Shown here in pieces: positions 19,743-28,600 of a DNA stretch of 32,548 nt. The translations under genes and the position numbers were made by a program. The DNA comes from a bacterium. Its GTDB lineage: Bacteria > CG2-30-53-67 > CG2-30-70-394. How positions within the stretch are numbered: position 1 is the stretch's first letter; the number at the start of each line of letters is the position of its first letter. Below the pieces are notes generated by a model, which saw nothing but the letters and a program-made list of their open reading frames with translations, did not search any database and was not told the DNA's origin. The stretch spans positions 1-32,548 of the forward strand of contig JAJRSX010000122.1 in assembly GCA_024278555.1 (NCBI GenBank), read 5' to 3'.

Positions 19743-20636
19743 ATGGCGGTGCGCCGGCGGTGGGGTTGGGTGTTGGTCGCGGCGGCGCTCCTTTGTGATG
19801 CGCCGGTCGCCGGCGCTGCCGGAGCGGAGCGCGGCCTCTGCTTCGCCATCTCGGCGATGGTCTCGCCGGCGCGTACCTTCTCCGACTACCAGGCCTTCAT
19901 GCGCCTCCTCGGCAAGCGGCTCCACCAGCCGGTGGAGCTGAAGCAGCGGAAGACCTACGAGGAGGTGAACGAGCTCCTGCGCACCGGCAACGCCGACTGC
20001 GGCTTGGTGTGTACCGGCGCCTTCATCCACGCCGATCGCCACTTCAAGGAGACGGTGGTGGCGGTACCGGTGGTGCACGGTGAGGAGACCTATCACTCCT
20101 ACGTGATCGTCCGCAAGGATCGACCGTACACCTCCTTCGCCGACCTCAAGGGTAAGGTCTTCGCCTTCACCGACGAGCTCTCCAACAGCGGTGCCCTCTA
20201 TCCCACCTACCTCCTGGCGAAGCGCGGCGAGACGCCGGACCACTACTTCTCCTACACCTTCTTTACCCACTCGCACGACAAGTCGGTGGAGGCGGTGGCG
20301 CGGGGGCTGGCCGACGGCGCCGCGGTGGACAGCCTGGTCTACGACGCCCTGGTGGCGGCGGCGGGGCCGTGTGCGCTGGCGACCCGGATCATCCACCGCT
20401 CTCCCCCCTTCGGGATCCCGCCGGTGGTGGTGTCGCCGAAGCTCCCCCCGGATCATCGCCGGAAGATCGCCCGCGCGCTCCTCACCTTCGCCGATGAGCC
20501 CGAAGGCAAGGCGGCCCTGGCGCGCCTCGGCATCGACCGCTTCGCCCGGCCTCCCGCCCACCTCTACGACTCGGTGCGCGAGATGGAGTCGTTCGTCGAC
20601 CGTTTCCGCAGGCAGCACCACGCCGTTGTTGAGTGA
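19743..20636 (+). CDS. PhnD/AioX-like periplasmic oxyanion-binding protein
   Basis: Signal peptide; FAISAMVSPARTFSDYQAFMRLLGKRLHQPVELKQRKTYEEVNELLRTGNADCGLVCTGAF; FADLKGKVFAFTDELSNSGALYPTYLL. Confidence 0.88.
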   Translation: MAVRRRWGWVLVAAALLCDAPVAGAAGAERGLCFAISAMVSPARTFSDYQAFMRLLGKRLHQPVELKQRKTYEEVNELLRTGNADCGLVCTGAFIHADRHFKETVVAVPVVHGEETYHSYVIVRKDRPYTSFADLKGKVFAFTDELSNSGALYPTYLLAKRGETPDHYFSYTFFTHSHDKSVEAVARGLADGAAVDSLVYDALVAAAGPCALATRIIHRSPPFGIPPVVVSPKLPPDHRRKIARALLTFADEPEGKAALARLGIDRFARPPAHLYDSVREMESFVDRFRRQHHAVVE

Positions 20637-20644
20637 CGCACAGG

Positions 20645-22087
20645 ATGGCCGGCGAGGGCGTCACCGTTCCGTGGTACCGGGGGATCTCCTTCAAGGTCTC
20701 GGCGGTCATCGTCCTCCTGGTGGTGGCGACGGTGGCGGTGGCCGGGCTGATCTTTCTCGCCACCCTGCACCACTACACCGAGGGGGTCCTGAAGAGTCGC
20801 GGTCGTTATATCGCCGCTACCCTGGCGCAGCAGGCGGTGGAGCCGATCCTCTACGAAGATCGGGTGGCGCTCCTCAAGCTCCTCGAGTCCTTCCAGCCCG
20901 AGGCGGGCGGGGCCACGGACGAGGCGGCGATCGTCGACTACGCGGAGATCCGCGACCGTGACGGCCGTCGGCTCGCCGAGGCGGGGCGCATCGCCACCCC
21001 CCCGCCGGTGCATCAGTCCGGCGGAGAGGGGGTGGTGGTGACCGATGCTGGGGGGATGGTCTTCGAGGTGGCGGCGCCGGTGGTGGTGAAGGGGGTGCAG
21101 ATCGGCCTGGTACGCGTCGGTGTCACCCGCGCCCTGGCGCGGGCCCGCCTGCGCGGTCTCGTCGGTCAGATCGCCCTCCTCCTCGCTTGCGCCGCGCTCC
21201 TCGCCGCCAGCGCCACGGTCCTCCTGTCGCGCCGCTTCATCCGCCCGCTCCTCCAGATGATCCACGGTGCCCGGCAGATCGGTGCGGGTGGATGGGGGAC
21301 CCAGATCCAGGTACGTAGCCGCGACGAGACCGGGGAGCTCGCCGCCACCTTCAACGAGATGTCCGTCCGGCTGCAGGAGGCCTTAGAGGAGGTCCACCGC
21401 ACCCAGGCGCAGCTCATCCGGTCCGAGCGCCTCTCCACCCTCGGCAGCTTCGCCGCCCACCTCGCCCACGAGCTGAAGAACCCCCTCACCTCCATCAAGC
21501 TCTCCATGCAGGCGATGGCCGAGGGGGAGCGCGGCTGTCTCGACGCGGAGGAGCGTGAGCTGATCCTCAACGACGTCGCCCGCATGGACGAGGTGATCAC
21601 CTCCTTCCTCGCCTACGGGAGGCGGCGGCCGGTGGCACCGGTGGCGGTGGAGGCGGCCCCCCTGTTGGAGGAGATCGGCCGTCGCCTGGTGGCGCGCGGC
21701 CGCCAGGCGGGGGTGGCGGTGGAGCTGGCGGTCGCCCCGGACCTCGGTTGCCTGCGCCTCGACCCCGAGCGGATCAGCGAGGCGCTGGAGAATGTGGTGA
21801 CCAACGCCATCCAGGTCTCCGACGACGGCGCCGTGGTCACCGTGGACGTCTCCCGTGACCACCGTGGCCTGCGGGTGGCGGTCGCGGACCACGGTCCGGG
21901 CATGGATGCGGAGGTGCGGGCCCACCTCTTCGAGCCCTTCTACACCACCCGGCACGGTGGCACCGGTCTCGGGCTCGCCATCGCCCAGCAGGGGGTGGAG
22001 GACCACGGTGGCCGCATCGAGGTGGAGAGCACGGTAGGACGCGGTACGGTCGTGACGATCGTGCTGCCGTACACGGGGGAGGAGTGA
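20645..22087 (+). CDS. Membrane sensor histidine kinase (HAMP, HisKA, HATPase)
   Basis: LGSFAAHLAHELKNPLTSIKLSMQ H-box; NVVTNAIQVSDDG, DHGPGMD, HGGTGLGLAIAQQ; two hydrophobic segments. Confidence 0.93.
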   Translation: MAGEGVTVPWYRGISFKVSAVIVLLVVATVAVAGLIFLATLHHYTEGVLKSRGRYIAATLAQQAVEPILYEDRVALLKLLESFQPEAGGATDEAAIVDYAEIRDRDGRRLAEAGRIATPPPVHQSGGEGVVVTDAGGMVFEVAAPVVVKGVQIGLVRVGVTRALARARLRGLVGQIALLLACAALLAASATVLLSRRFIRPLLQMIHGARQIGAGGWGTQIQVRSRDETGELAATFNEMSVRLQEALEEVHRTQAQLIRSERLSTLGSFAAHLAHELKNPLTSIKLSMQAMAEGERGCLDAEERELILNDVARMDEVITSFLAYGRRRPVAPVAVEAAPLLEEIGRRLVARGRQAGVAVELAVAPDLGCLRLDPERISEALENVVTNAIQVSDDGAVVTVDVSRDHRGLRVAVADHGPGMDAEVRAHLFEPFYTTRHGGTGLGLAIAQQGVEDHGGRIEVESTVGRGTVVTIVLPYTGEE

Positions 22088-22090
22088 GCC

Positions 22091-23491
22091 ATGGAACGAG
22101 TCCTCATCGTCGACGACGAGCCGGGCGTTCGTCACTTCCTGAAGAAGATCCTCGACCGAGACTACCTGGTGGCCGCGGCGGAGGACGGCGAGACCGCCCT
22201 GGAGGCGATCGAAGTCGCGGAGCCGGCGGCGATCCTCCTCGACTGGAAGCTGCCGGGGATCTCCGGGGTCGAGCTGTTGCGCGAGATCCGCGGCCGCCTC
22301 CCGGAGGCGGCGGTGGTGGTGATCACCGCCTTCGGCGACACGGACACGGCGATCCAGGTGATCGAGGAGGGCGCCTTCGACTACCTCACCAAGCCGCTCG
22401 ACCTCGACACGGTACGCGAGGTGATCGGCCGCGGGGTGCAGTCGGCGAGCCGCGGTGCCACGGCCGAGATCCTCACCGTCGCCCCGGAGGAGCGGCTCAA
22501 GGGGCACCAGCTCATCGGCAACGCCGCCCCCATGGTGGCGGTCTACAAGCAGATCGCCCAGGTGGCGAAGCTCGACGTCACCGTCCTCATCCGCGGTGAC
22601 TCGGGGACCGGCAAGGAGCTGGTGGCGCGCACCCTGCACCGCTACAGCCGCCGCGCCGGCGGCCCCTTCGTGGCGGTGAACTGCGCCGCCATCCCCGAGA
22701 ACCTCCTGGAGAGCGAGCTCTTCGGTTACGCCCCGGGCGCCTTCACCGGCGCCGACCGCCACGGCAAGGCGGGCCGCTTCGAGCAGGCGGCGGGGGGCAC
22801 CCTCTTCCTCGACGAGGTGGGGGACATGGAGCTCGTCCTGCAGGCGAAGGTCCTGCGGGCGCTCCAGGATGGGACCTTCCAGCGCCTCGGCGGCAGCGAC
22901 ACCCTCCACCCGGACGTGCGGGTGCTTGCCGCCACCAACCGCCCCCTGGAGGAGCTGGTGGGGGAGGGCGGCTTTCGTCCCGACCTCTTTCACCGGCTCA
23001 ACGGGGTGACCATCGAGCTGCCCGCCCTACGCAACCACCTCGATGACCTCCCCGACCTCCTCACCCACTTCATCCAGCGGTTCAACGCCGAGCTTGGCCT
23101 CCACATGCGCGGTTTCGAGCCGGCGGTGGTGGAGCTGCTTGCCGGCTATCCGTGGCCGGGCAACGTGCGCGAGCTGGAGAACACGGTGCGCCGGGCGATG
23201 GTGATGTCGAAGGTGGACTACCTCGCCGCCGACGCGGTGCGCGACCAGCTCCCGGCACCGCCCCCCGCGGTGGGCACCATCGATCCGCGCTGCGCCACCC
23301 TGGTGGAGCAGGCGATTGACCGGAGCGTGGCCGAGGGGGTGGCGCCGTATGCGACGGTCATGGCGATGGTGGAGCGGATGGTGGTGAAGAGCGCCCTGGC
23401 CCGCAGCGAGGGCAACCAGGTGCAGGCGGCCAAGCTCCTGGGGATCACCAGCACGACGTTGCGGAAGAAGATCGAGGAGTATGGATTGTGA
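22091..23491 (+). CDS. NtrC-family sigma-54-dependent response regulator
   Basis: Receiver VLIVDDEPGVRHFLKKIL; AAA+ with GDSGTGKE Walker A and GAFTGA; C-terminal Fis-type HTH NQVQAAKLLGITSTTLRKKIEEYGL. Confidence 0.96.
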   Translation: MERVLIVDDEPGVRHFLKKILDRDYLVAAAEDGETALEAIEVAEPAAILLDWKLPGISGVELLREIRGRLPEAAVVVITAFGDTDTAIQVIEEGAFDYLTKPLDLDTVREVIGRGVQSASRGATAEILTVAPEERLKGHQLIGNAAPMVAVYKQIAQVAKLDVTVLIRGDSGTGKELVARTLHRYSRRAGGPFVAVNCAAIPENLLESELFGYAPGAFTGADRHGKAGRFEQAAGGTLFLDEVGDMELVLQAKVLRALQDGTFQRLGGSDTLHPDVRVLAATNRPLEELVGEGGFRPDLFHRLNGVTIELPALRNHLDDLPDLLTHFIQRFNAELGLHMRGFEPAVVELLAGYPWPGNVRELENTVRRAMVMSKVDYLAADAVRDQLPAPPPAVGTIDPRCATLVEQAIDRSVAEGVAPYATVMAMVERMVVKSALARSEGNQVQAAKLLGITSTTLRKKIEEYGL

Positions 23492-23517
23492 GGGCAAACT
23501 GCGCCCTCACAATCCAT
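23481..23517. terminator. 15-bp perfect hairpin spanning the regulator stop codon
   Basis: ATGGATTGTGAGGGC (23481-23495) / GCCCTCACAATCCAT (23503-23517), 7-nt loop; no U-tract follows. Confidence 0.55.
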
Positions 23518-23610
23518 TAGGGATTAGGGAAGGACGGCCCACCGGGCCGAAGGAGATGCCGATGGAAACCACCCCCCGAAAAAATCATCCGGCCGCGCAG
23601 CGGCCAACCA

Positions 23611-23643
23611 CCCCTATTCCCCTATCTCCCTACCTCCCTACCC
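23611..23643 (-). repeat. C-rich tandem tract; G-quadruplex-capable on the minus strand
   Basis: CCCCTATTCCCCTATCTCCCTACCTCCCTACCC: five C3-C4 tracts with 4-5 nt or shorter spacers. Confidence 0.5.
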
Positions 23644-23674
23644 TAGACCCCGGCTCGCCTGGCGAGCCCCCGGC

Positions 23675-24325
23675 ATGCGGCGTGCTTGGGCTGGATCAAA
23701 GATGACTGTGCTGCTCGCCTTCGTTGTCGTGGTCCTCTCCGCCACCGTGCCGGCGGCGGCGGTCGCGGCGGGGTGCCCGGCGTGCCACCGGGAGGCACCC
23801 GCCGGTTCGCCGGCGGCGGCGGCGTTCGGCCGCTGGCAGGGGTCGGTCCATGCGGCAGCGCAGGTCACCTGCGATCGCTGTCACGGCGGCCACCCGGAGG
23901 CGACGACCCGCGCGGCGGCCCACGCCGGCATGCTTCCCCCTTCGGACTCGGCATCGCCGGTCCACCCGACCCACGTCCCCGCGACCTGTGGCCGCTGTCA
24001 CGAGCCGCAGGTCCAGGAGTTCATCCGCTCACGCCACTACCGCGTCCTCCAGGGGGCGGCGCCCGGTGAGGCACCCACCTGTGTCACCTGCCACGGCGCC
24101 ATGCCCACCGAGGTCCTCACCCCGGAGACGGTGGCGACGGCGTGCGCCCGCTGTCACAACGCCAAGGGGGGGGTCAGCCCGCGCATCCCGCAGGAGGCGC
24201 ACGCCACCCTCGACCTCATCTTTTTTGCCAAGACCACCCTCGAGTGGAGCCGTGACGCCCTCGCCCACGCCCGGGCGCTCGGGCGCCCCGTGGGCGAGGG
24301 AGAGCGGGCGTTGGCGGCGGCGTAG
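23675..24325 (+). CDS. Exported pentaheme c-type cytochrome, apparently truncated by in-frame TAG
   Basis: Signal peptide; CPACH, CDRCH, CGRCH, CVTCH, CARCH. The same frame continues after TAG (24323-24325) to a second TAG at 24482-24484. Confidence 0.85.
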   Translation: MRRAWAGSKMTVLLAFVVVVLSATVPAAAVAAGCPACHREAPAGSPAAAAFGRWQGSVHAAAQVTCDRCHGGHPEATTRAAAHAGMLPPSDSASPVHPTHVPATCGRCHEPQVQEFIRSRHYRVLQGAAPGEAPTCVTCHGAMPTEVLTPETVATACARCHNAKGGVSPRIPQEAHATLDLIFFAKTTLEWSRDALAHARALGRPVGEGERALAAA

Positions 24326-24484
24326 ACGGCCTTCCACGCGGCCGAGGCGAAGTGGCACTCCTTCCGCTTCGACGAGATCCTCGACACCGTGGAGCGCGCC
24401 TACGACGGTGCCAAAGAGGCGAAGCGGGCGGTGGACAGCGCGGTCACCCGCGGCGCCATCGAGGGCCGGGCCGGGCACCGGTAG
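24326..24484 (+). other. In-frame continuation of the pentaheme cytochrome after the TAG codon
   Basis: TAFHAAEAKWHSFRFDEILDTVERAYDGAKEAKRAVDSAVTRGAIEGRAGHR*; resembles the C-terminal helical region of multiheme cytochromes of this type. Confidence 0.65.
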
Positions 24485-24507
24485 GAGCGGGTTGCACCCG
24501 CGATCCG
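24480..24507 (+). repeat. REP-like unit GGTAGGAGCGGGTTGCACCCGCGATCC
   Basis: Matches the 18.2-18.3 kb REP-like units (TAGGAGCGGG...CCCGCGA). Confidence 0.65.
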
Positions 24508-24704
24508 CGCCAGCGGCGCGGCCCTCGGGCTCACCCCTCAGGATTCAAGACCGGCCCTTGGGGCCGGGGGTACAACCCCCTCTACCGGAGACCCTGCGGC
24601 CCGGGCGCCGTCATGCCGGCCCTGAGGGCCGGACACGGAGGGGCCGCCGGCGGGAACCGGCATCTCCCGGCGGGTCGGAGCGGATCCTTTGCACCGGCGC
24701 CGCC

Positions 24705-24721
24705 TGTACAGCGGCTGTACA
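24705..24721. promoter_or_regulatory. Palindrome TGTACAG-CGG-CTGTACA, candidate activator-binding site
   Basis: Perfect 7-bp arms, 131 nt between its end and the sigma-54 -24 element. Confidence 0.55.
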
Positions 24722-24852
24722 CCGGTCGCCCCCTCCCTGTGGAGTGGCTGGTCATGCGGCGGCGCCTGCGGACCGCCACGGTGGGGGGCGGCGCGCCGCA
24801 AGTCCGTGACGGGGCTGGACGGTGGACCGTCCGCCACCGGCTCGGGTGGGGA

Positions 24853-24868
24853 TGGCACATAAGTTGCT
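24853..24868 (+). promoter_or_regulatory. Sigma-54 -24/-12 promoter TGGCAC-ATAAG-TTGCT
   Basis: Exact match to TGGCAC-N5-TTGCW with correct spacing, 62 nt upstream of the triheme lipoprotein start; a GAFTGA regulator lies upstream. Confidence 0.85.
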
Positions 24869-24930
24869 CATCTCCGAGCAGGCTCCCGCGGAGGGGGCAC
24901 GTGCAGATCCTTCAACAGAGGAGAACGGCC

Positions 24931-25596
24931 ATGCAGAGACGACGCTCCACCCTTTGGTACCTCCTGCCCATGGTGGCGCTCCTGATCCTCCCGCTGGCGG
25001 GGTGCGACGACGGGGACGACGGCGCCGTGGGGCCGCCGGGGCCGGAAGGGGCCGCGGGATCGACGGGCCCCGCAGGGCCGGCGGGGCCGGCGGGCCCCAC
25101 CGGGCCGGCGGGGCCGGCCGGCAGCGGCGCCGCCACCCTGAGCGACCTGGATCAGCTCCTGGTCACCACCCTCTCCACGGAGAACGTCGTCGACCTCCAC
25201 GACGAAACCTCCGCCGACTACGACGCCGACTGCGTGAGCTGCCACGGCGACAAGAGCGGTGAGGTGGCCCTCGACGGGACCACCCCCATGGCCCACGCGA
25301 TGATGATGCCGCAGACCCCGGGGGCGGACACCAACGCCAGGTGCGCCTACTGCCACGCCAAGGTCCGCCTCCAGTACCGCAACCCGACGCAGAACTTCCA
25401 CATGGACGTCTACGCCGAGTATGCGGACCCGCGGCCGGCGCTCACCGCCGGGGTCCAGCACGAGACCGCGCGCCAGGACATCAACGCCAGCGCGGCGGGG
25501 ACGGCGATCCGCAAGCCGTACGAGTCGTCCAGCGCGTGCAACACCTGTCACGGCCCCACCCCGGTGGGCACGGCGGTGTCGTTCTACCAGAAGTAG
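24931..25596 (+). CDS. Collagen-like triheme c-type cytochrome lipoprotein
   Basis: ATG at 24931 with a GAGGAG RBS (ORF track starts too far upstream); lipobox LAGC; 12 Gly-X-Y triplets (25021-25128); CVSCH, CAYCH, CNTCH. Confidence 0.88.
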   Translation: MQRRRSTLWYLLPMVALLILPLAGCDDGDDGAVGPPGPEGAAGSTGPAGPAGPAGPTGPAGPAGSGAATLSDLDQLLVTTLSTENVVDLHDETSADYDADCVSCHGDKSGEVALDGTTPMAHAMMMPQTPGADTNARCAYCHAKVRLQYRNPTQNFHMDVYAEYADPRPALTAGVQHETARQDINASAAGTAIRKPYESSSACNTCHGPTPVGTAVSFYQK

Positions 25597-25641
25597 CCAT
25601 CTCCCCCCTTCCGAATCCCTAGCAAGCGGAGGCTTGAACCC

Positions 25642-28600
25642 ATGGCAAGCAAGACAAGCAACGAGCGGCCGAAGAGCTGGCTTGACCCCTCCCTCAGCCG
25701 CAGAGCCTTTCTTAAGTCGAGCAGCGCGTTGGCGGCGGTGGCGGCGGCCGGCACCCTCTTCAAGGCGCGGCCGGCAGAGGCGGTGACCACCGGTGGCCTG
25801 CCCCCCGACCCGATCGAGCAGGACGCCGACATCGTCTACACCGCCTGCCTCCAGTGTCACGGCGGCTGCGGTATCCGGGCGAAGGTGAAGGACGGCGTCC
25901 TGGTGAAGATCGACGGCAACCCGTACCACCCGAACGCCGCCGAGGTGGACCACCGCCTCCCCTACACCACCAGCCGCGCCGACTCCATCCAGACCCTCGG
26001 CTCGGTCTGCCTCAAGGGGCAGGCGGGGGTGCAGACGATCAACAACCCGTACCGCCTGCTTCACCCGCTGAAGCGCGCCGCGGGTCGCGGGGACGGGAAG
26101 TGGGAGGTGATCAGCCTCAACGCCGCCCTCGACGAGGTGGCGCGGGCGATCGCCCCCTACTTCCAGAAGACGGTGGCCGACACCTCCCTCACCCCGGCCC
26201 AGGCGGCCGCGGCGGCGGACGCGGCGAACTACATCGACACCGACTTCCCGGAGCTCGGTGGCAAGGCGAACCAGGTGGTCTTCTCGCCGGGGCGCTTCGA
26301 GCACGGTCAGAAGGAGTTCACCGACCGCCTCTTCAAGCACGGCTTCGGGACGGTGAACTACCGCCACGACCACACCTCCATCTGCGAGACCTCGCACCAC
26401 GTGGCCCACGCCCTGATGTACAACGGCAAGGACCACCTGAAGCCGGACATCGTCAACGCGGAGTTTTGCATCGCCTGGGGCGCGAACCCCCTGGAGGCGG
26501 ACTTCCCGATGCAGGCGATCTCGCGGAAGTTCATGAAGTTCCGCAAGAACGGTGGCGAGCTGGTGGTGATCGATCCCCGCTTCTCCAACTCGGCGGCGGT
26601 CGCCGACCAGTGGCTGCCGGTCCAGCCGGGCCAAGATGCCGCCCTGGCCATGGGGATGATCCAGTCGATCATCGCCAACGCCCGGTACGACGCCGCCTAT
26701 CTCCGTCGGCCGCATGCCGGGGCCGCGAATCCGAACAGCGAGACCACCTTCTCCGACGCCACCTACATCGTCGACACCACCGCCAACAACGGTTCCGGCG
26801 GCCTCCTCCTGAGCGGCGGCGGCAAACAGCAGGTGGTGAACAGCGGCGGCACGGTCGTGGATTTCGACACGGTGGACACGGCCCAGCTCGATCCCTCGAC
26901 CCTCCCGACCGGCCAGATGACCGTCTTCCAGCTCCTCAAGCAGGAGGCGAACAAGAAGACGATCGCGGAGTGGGCGCACATCGCCGACCCCTCGGACACG
27001 GTGATCACCGCGGCGACGATCACCGACCTCGCCAGCCGGTTCACCTCCCACGGCAAGAGGGCGACGATCGAGATCTACCGCGGCGTGGTGCAGCACACCA
27101 ACGGCACCTACACCGCCATGGCGATCCTCGCCCTGAACAACCTGATCGGCAACATCGACTGGAAGGGCGGCATGGCCACCGGCGGCGGCCACTGGCACGA
27201 GGTGGACAAGAAGGCCGCCGGGATGATCAACCTCAAGTCGGACGTGGGGGCCGGGAAGCAGTCGCCCAACGGCATCCCCATCACCCGGGTGGGCAAGGAG
27301 TACGAGAGCGACGCTCCCAACCTCTTCGCCGCCGACGGCTATCCGGCGAAGCGCCCCTGGTTCCCCTTCGCCGGGTTCGGCAACTACCAGGAGATCATCC
27401 CCTCCATCGGCGACGCCTACCCGTACGCCTGCAAGGCGCTACTCACCTACTGGAACAACATGCCGTACTCGGCACCGGCGATCCGTGACGTGGTGATGGA
27501 GATCCTCAAGGACGAGAGCCGGGTGCCGTTCCACGTAAACTTCGACTACGAGATGGGAGAGAACGCCTCCCTCGCCGATGTTGTCATCCCCGACGGCTGC
27601 TACCTGGAGCGCTTCTCCACCCCACACGTGGCACCGTCGATCCTCACCAAGGCGAGCGGCTTCCGCCAGCCGGTGGTGGGCACCTACGACCAGACGAAGA
27701 AGGCGTGGGAGTTCCCCTACAGCCACCCCCTGTCCGGTGACATCCAGATGATCGAGGACCTGATGATCGCCCTCGCCCACAAGGTGGAGGGGATCACCGG
27801 CCAGACGTGGCCCGGCTTCGGCGCCGCCCCCTTCTCCGGGAGCGACCCCGACACCAGTGGCAAGACGCTCTACAACGCCGGCGACTACTACGACCTGATC
27901 CTCAACAACTGGATGATCGAGAGCGGCAAGCCGGCCTCCATCCAGGAGATCCGCGACAAGGGCGGCGTCTTCGAGGACGACAGCGGCGCCTACGACGCCG
28001 ACGGCCTCCACGTCGCCCACCGGTACGGCGGCCAGGTCCACTTCTTCATCGACTACAAGCCCCACGCCCACGCCTACGGCGGCGCCACCCTGGTGGAGAC
28101 GCGCGACTCCCTGAGCGGCGCCAACCACACCGGGCTGCCCACCTACGTCGACCCGGAGCAGGACATCGCCGGGAGCTCCTATGCCGGTGAGGGGAGCGGC
28201 ACCAACGTCTTCAAGCTCCTCACCTTCAAGCCGGTGATGCACGCCCAGGGCAGGACTGTCATCGACCCGTGGCTGGTGGACCTGATGCCCGACCCCATGG
28301 TCCAGATGAACACCGCGGACGCGGCCGCTCTCGGCCTGAAGAGCGGCGACAAGGTGAAGATCACCTCCACCCACACCGGGCCGTACTCGCGCACCATGGG
28401 CGACGCCGACGACCCCTTCCTCGCCAACCGGGCGCACCTGCAGGTGACCGATGGGATCCGGCCGGGGTGTATCTCCATCCCCCACAGCTACGGCCACTGG
28501 CAGATGAGCTCCCAGTCGCGCCAGGTCATCCTGGCCAGCGGCGTGACCCAGACCGTCGAGGGGGATGCGAGCCGCGCCGCCGGAGTCTCCTCGTCACCGG

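Noticed and set aside
23561-23705. Small ORF METTPRKNHPAAQRP... with a good AAGGAG ribosome-binding site, considered as leader peptide
   Set aside because: Runs through the C-rich repeat tract with no recognisable features; insufficient evidence of coding.
25021-25128. Collagen-like tract as a possible phage tail-fibre fragment
   Set aside because: In frame between a lipobox signal and three heme motifs of one ORF, with no neighbouring phage genes.
24868-27198. 776-aa minus-strand ORF
   Set aside because: Shadow ORF antisense to the triheme cytochrome and molybdoenzyme genes.
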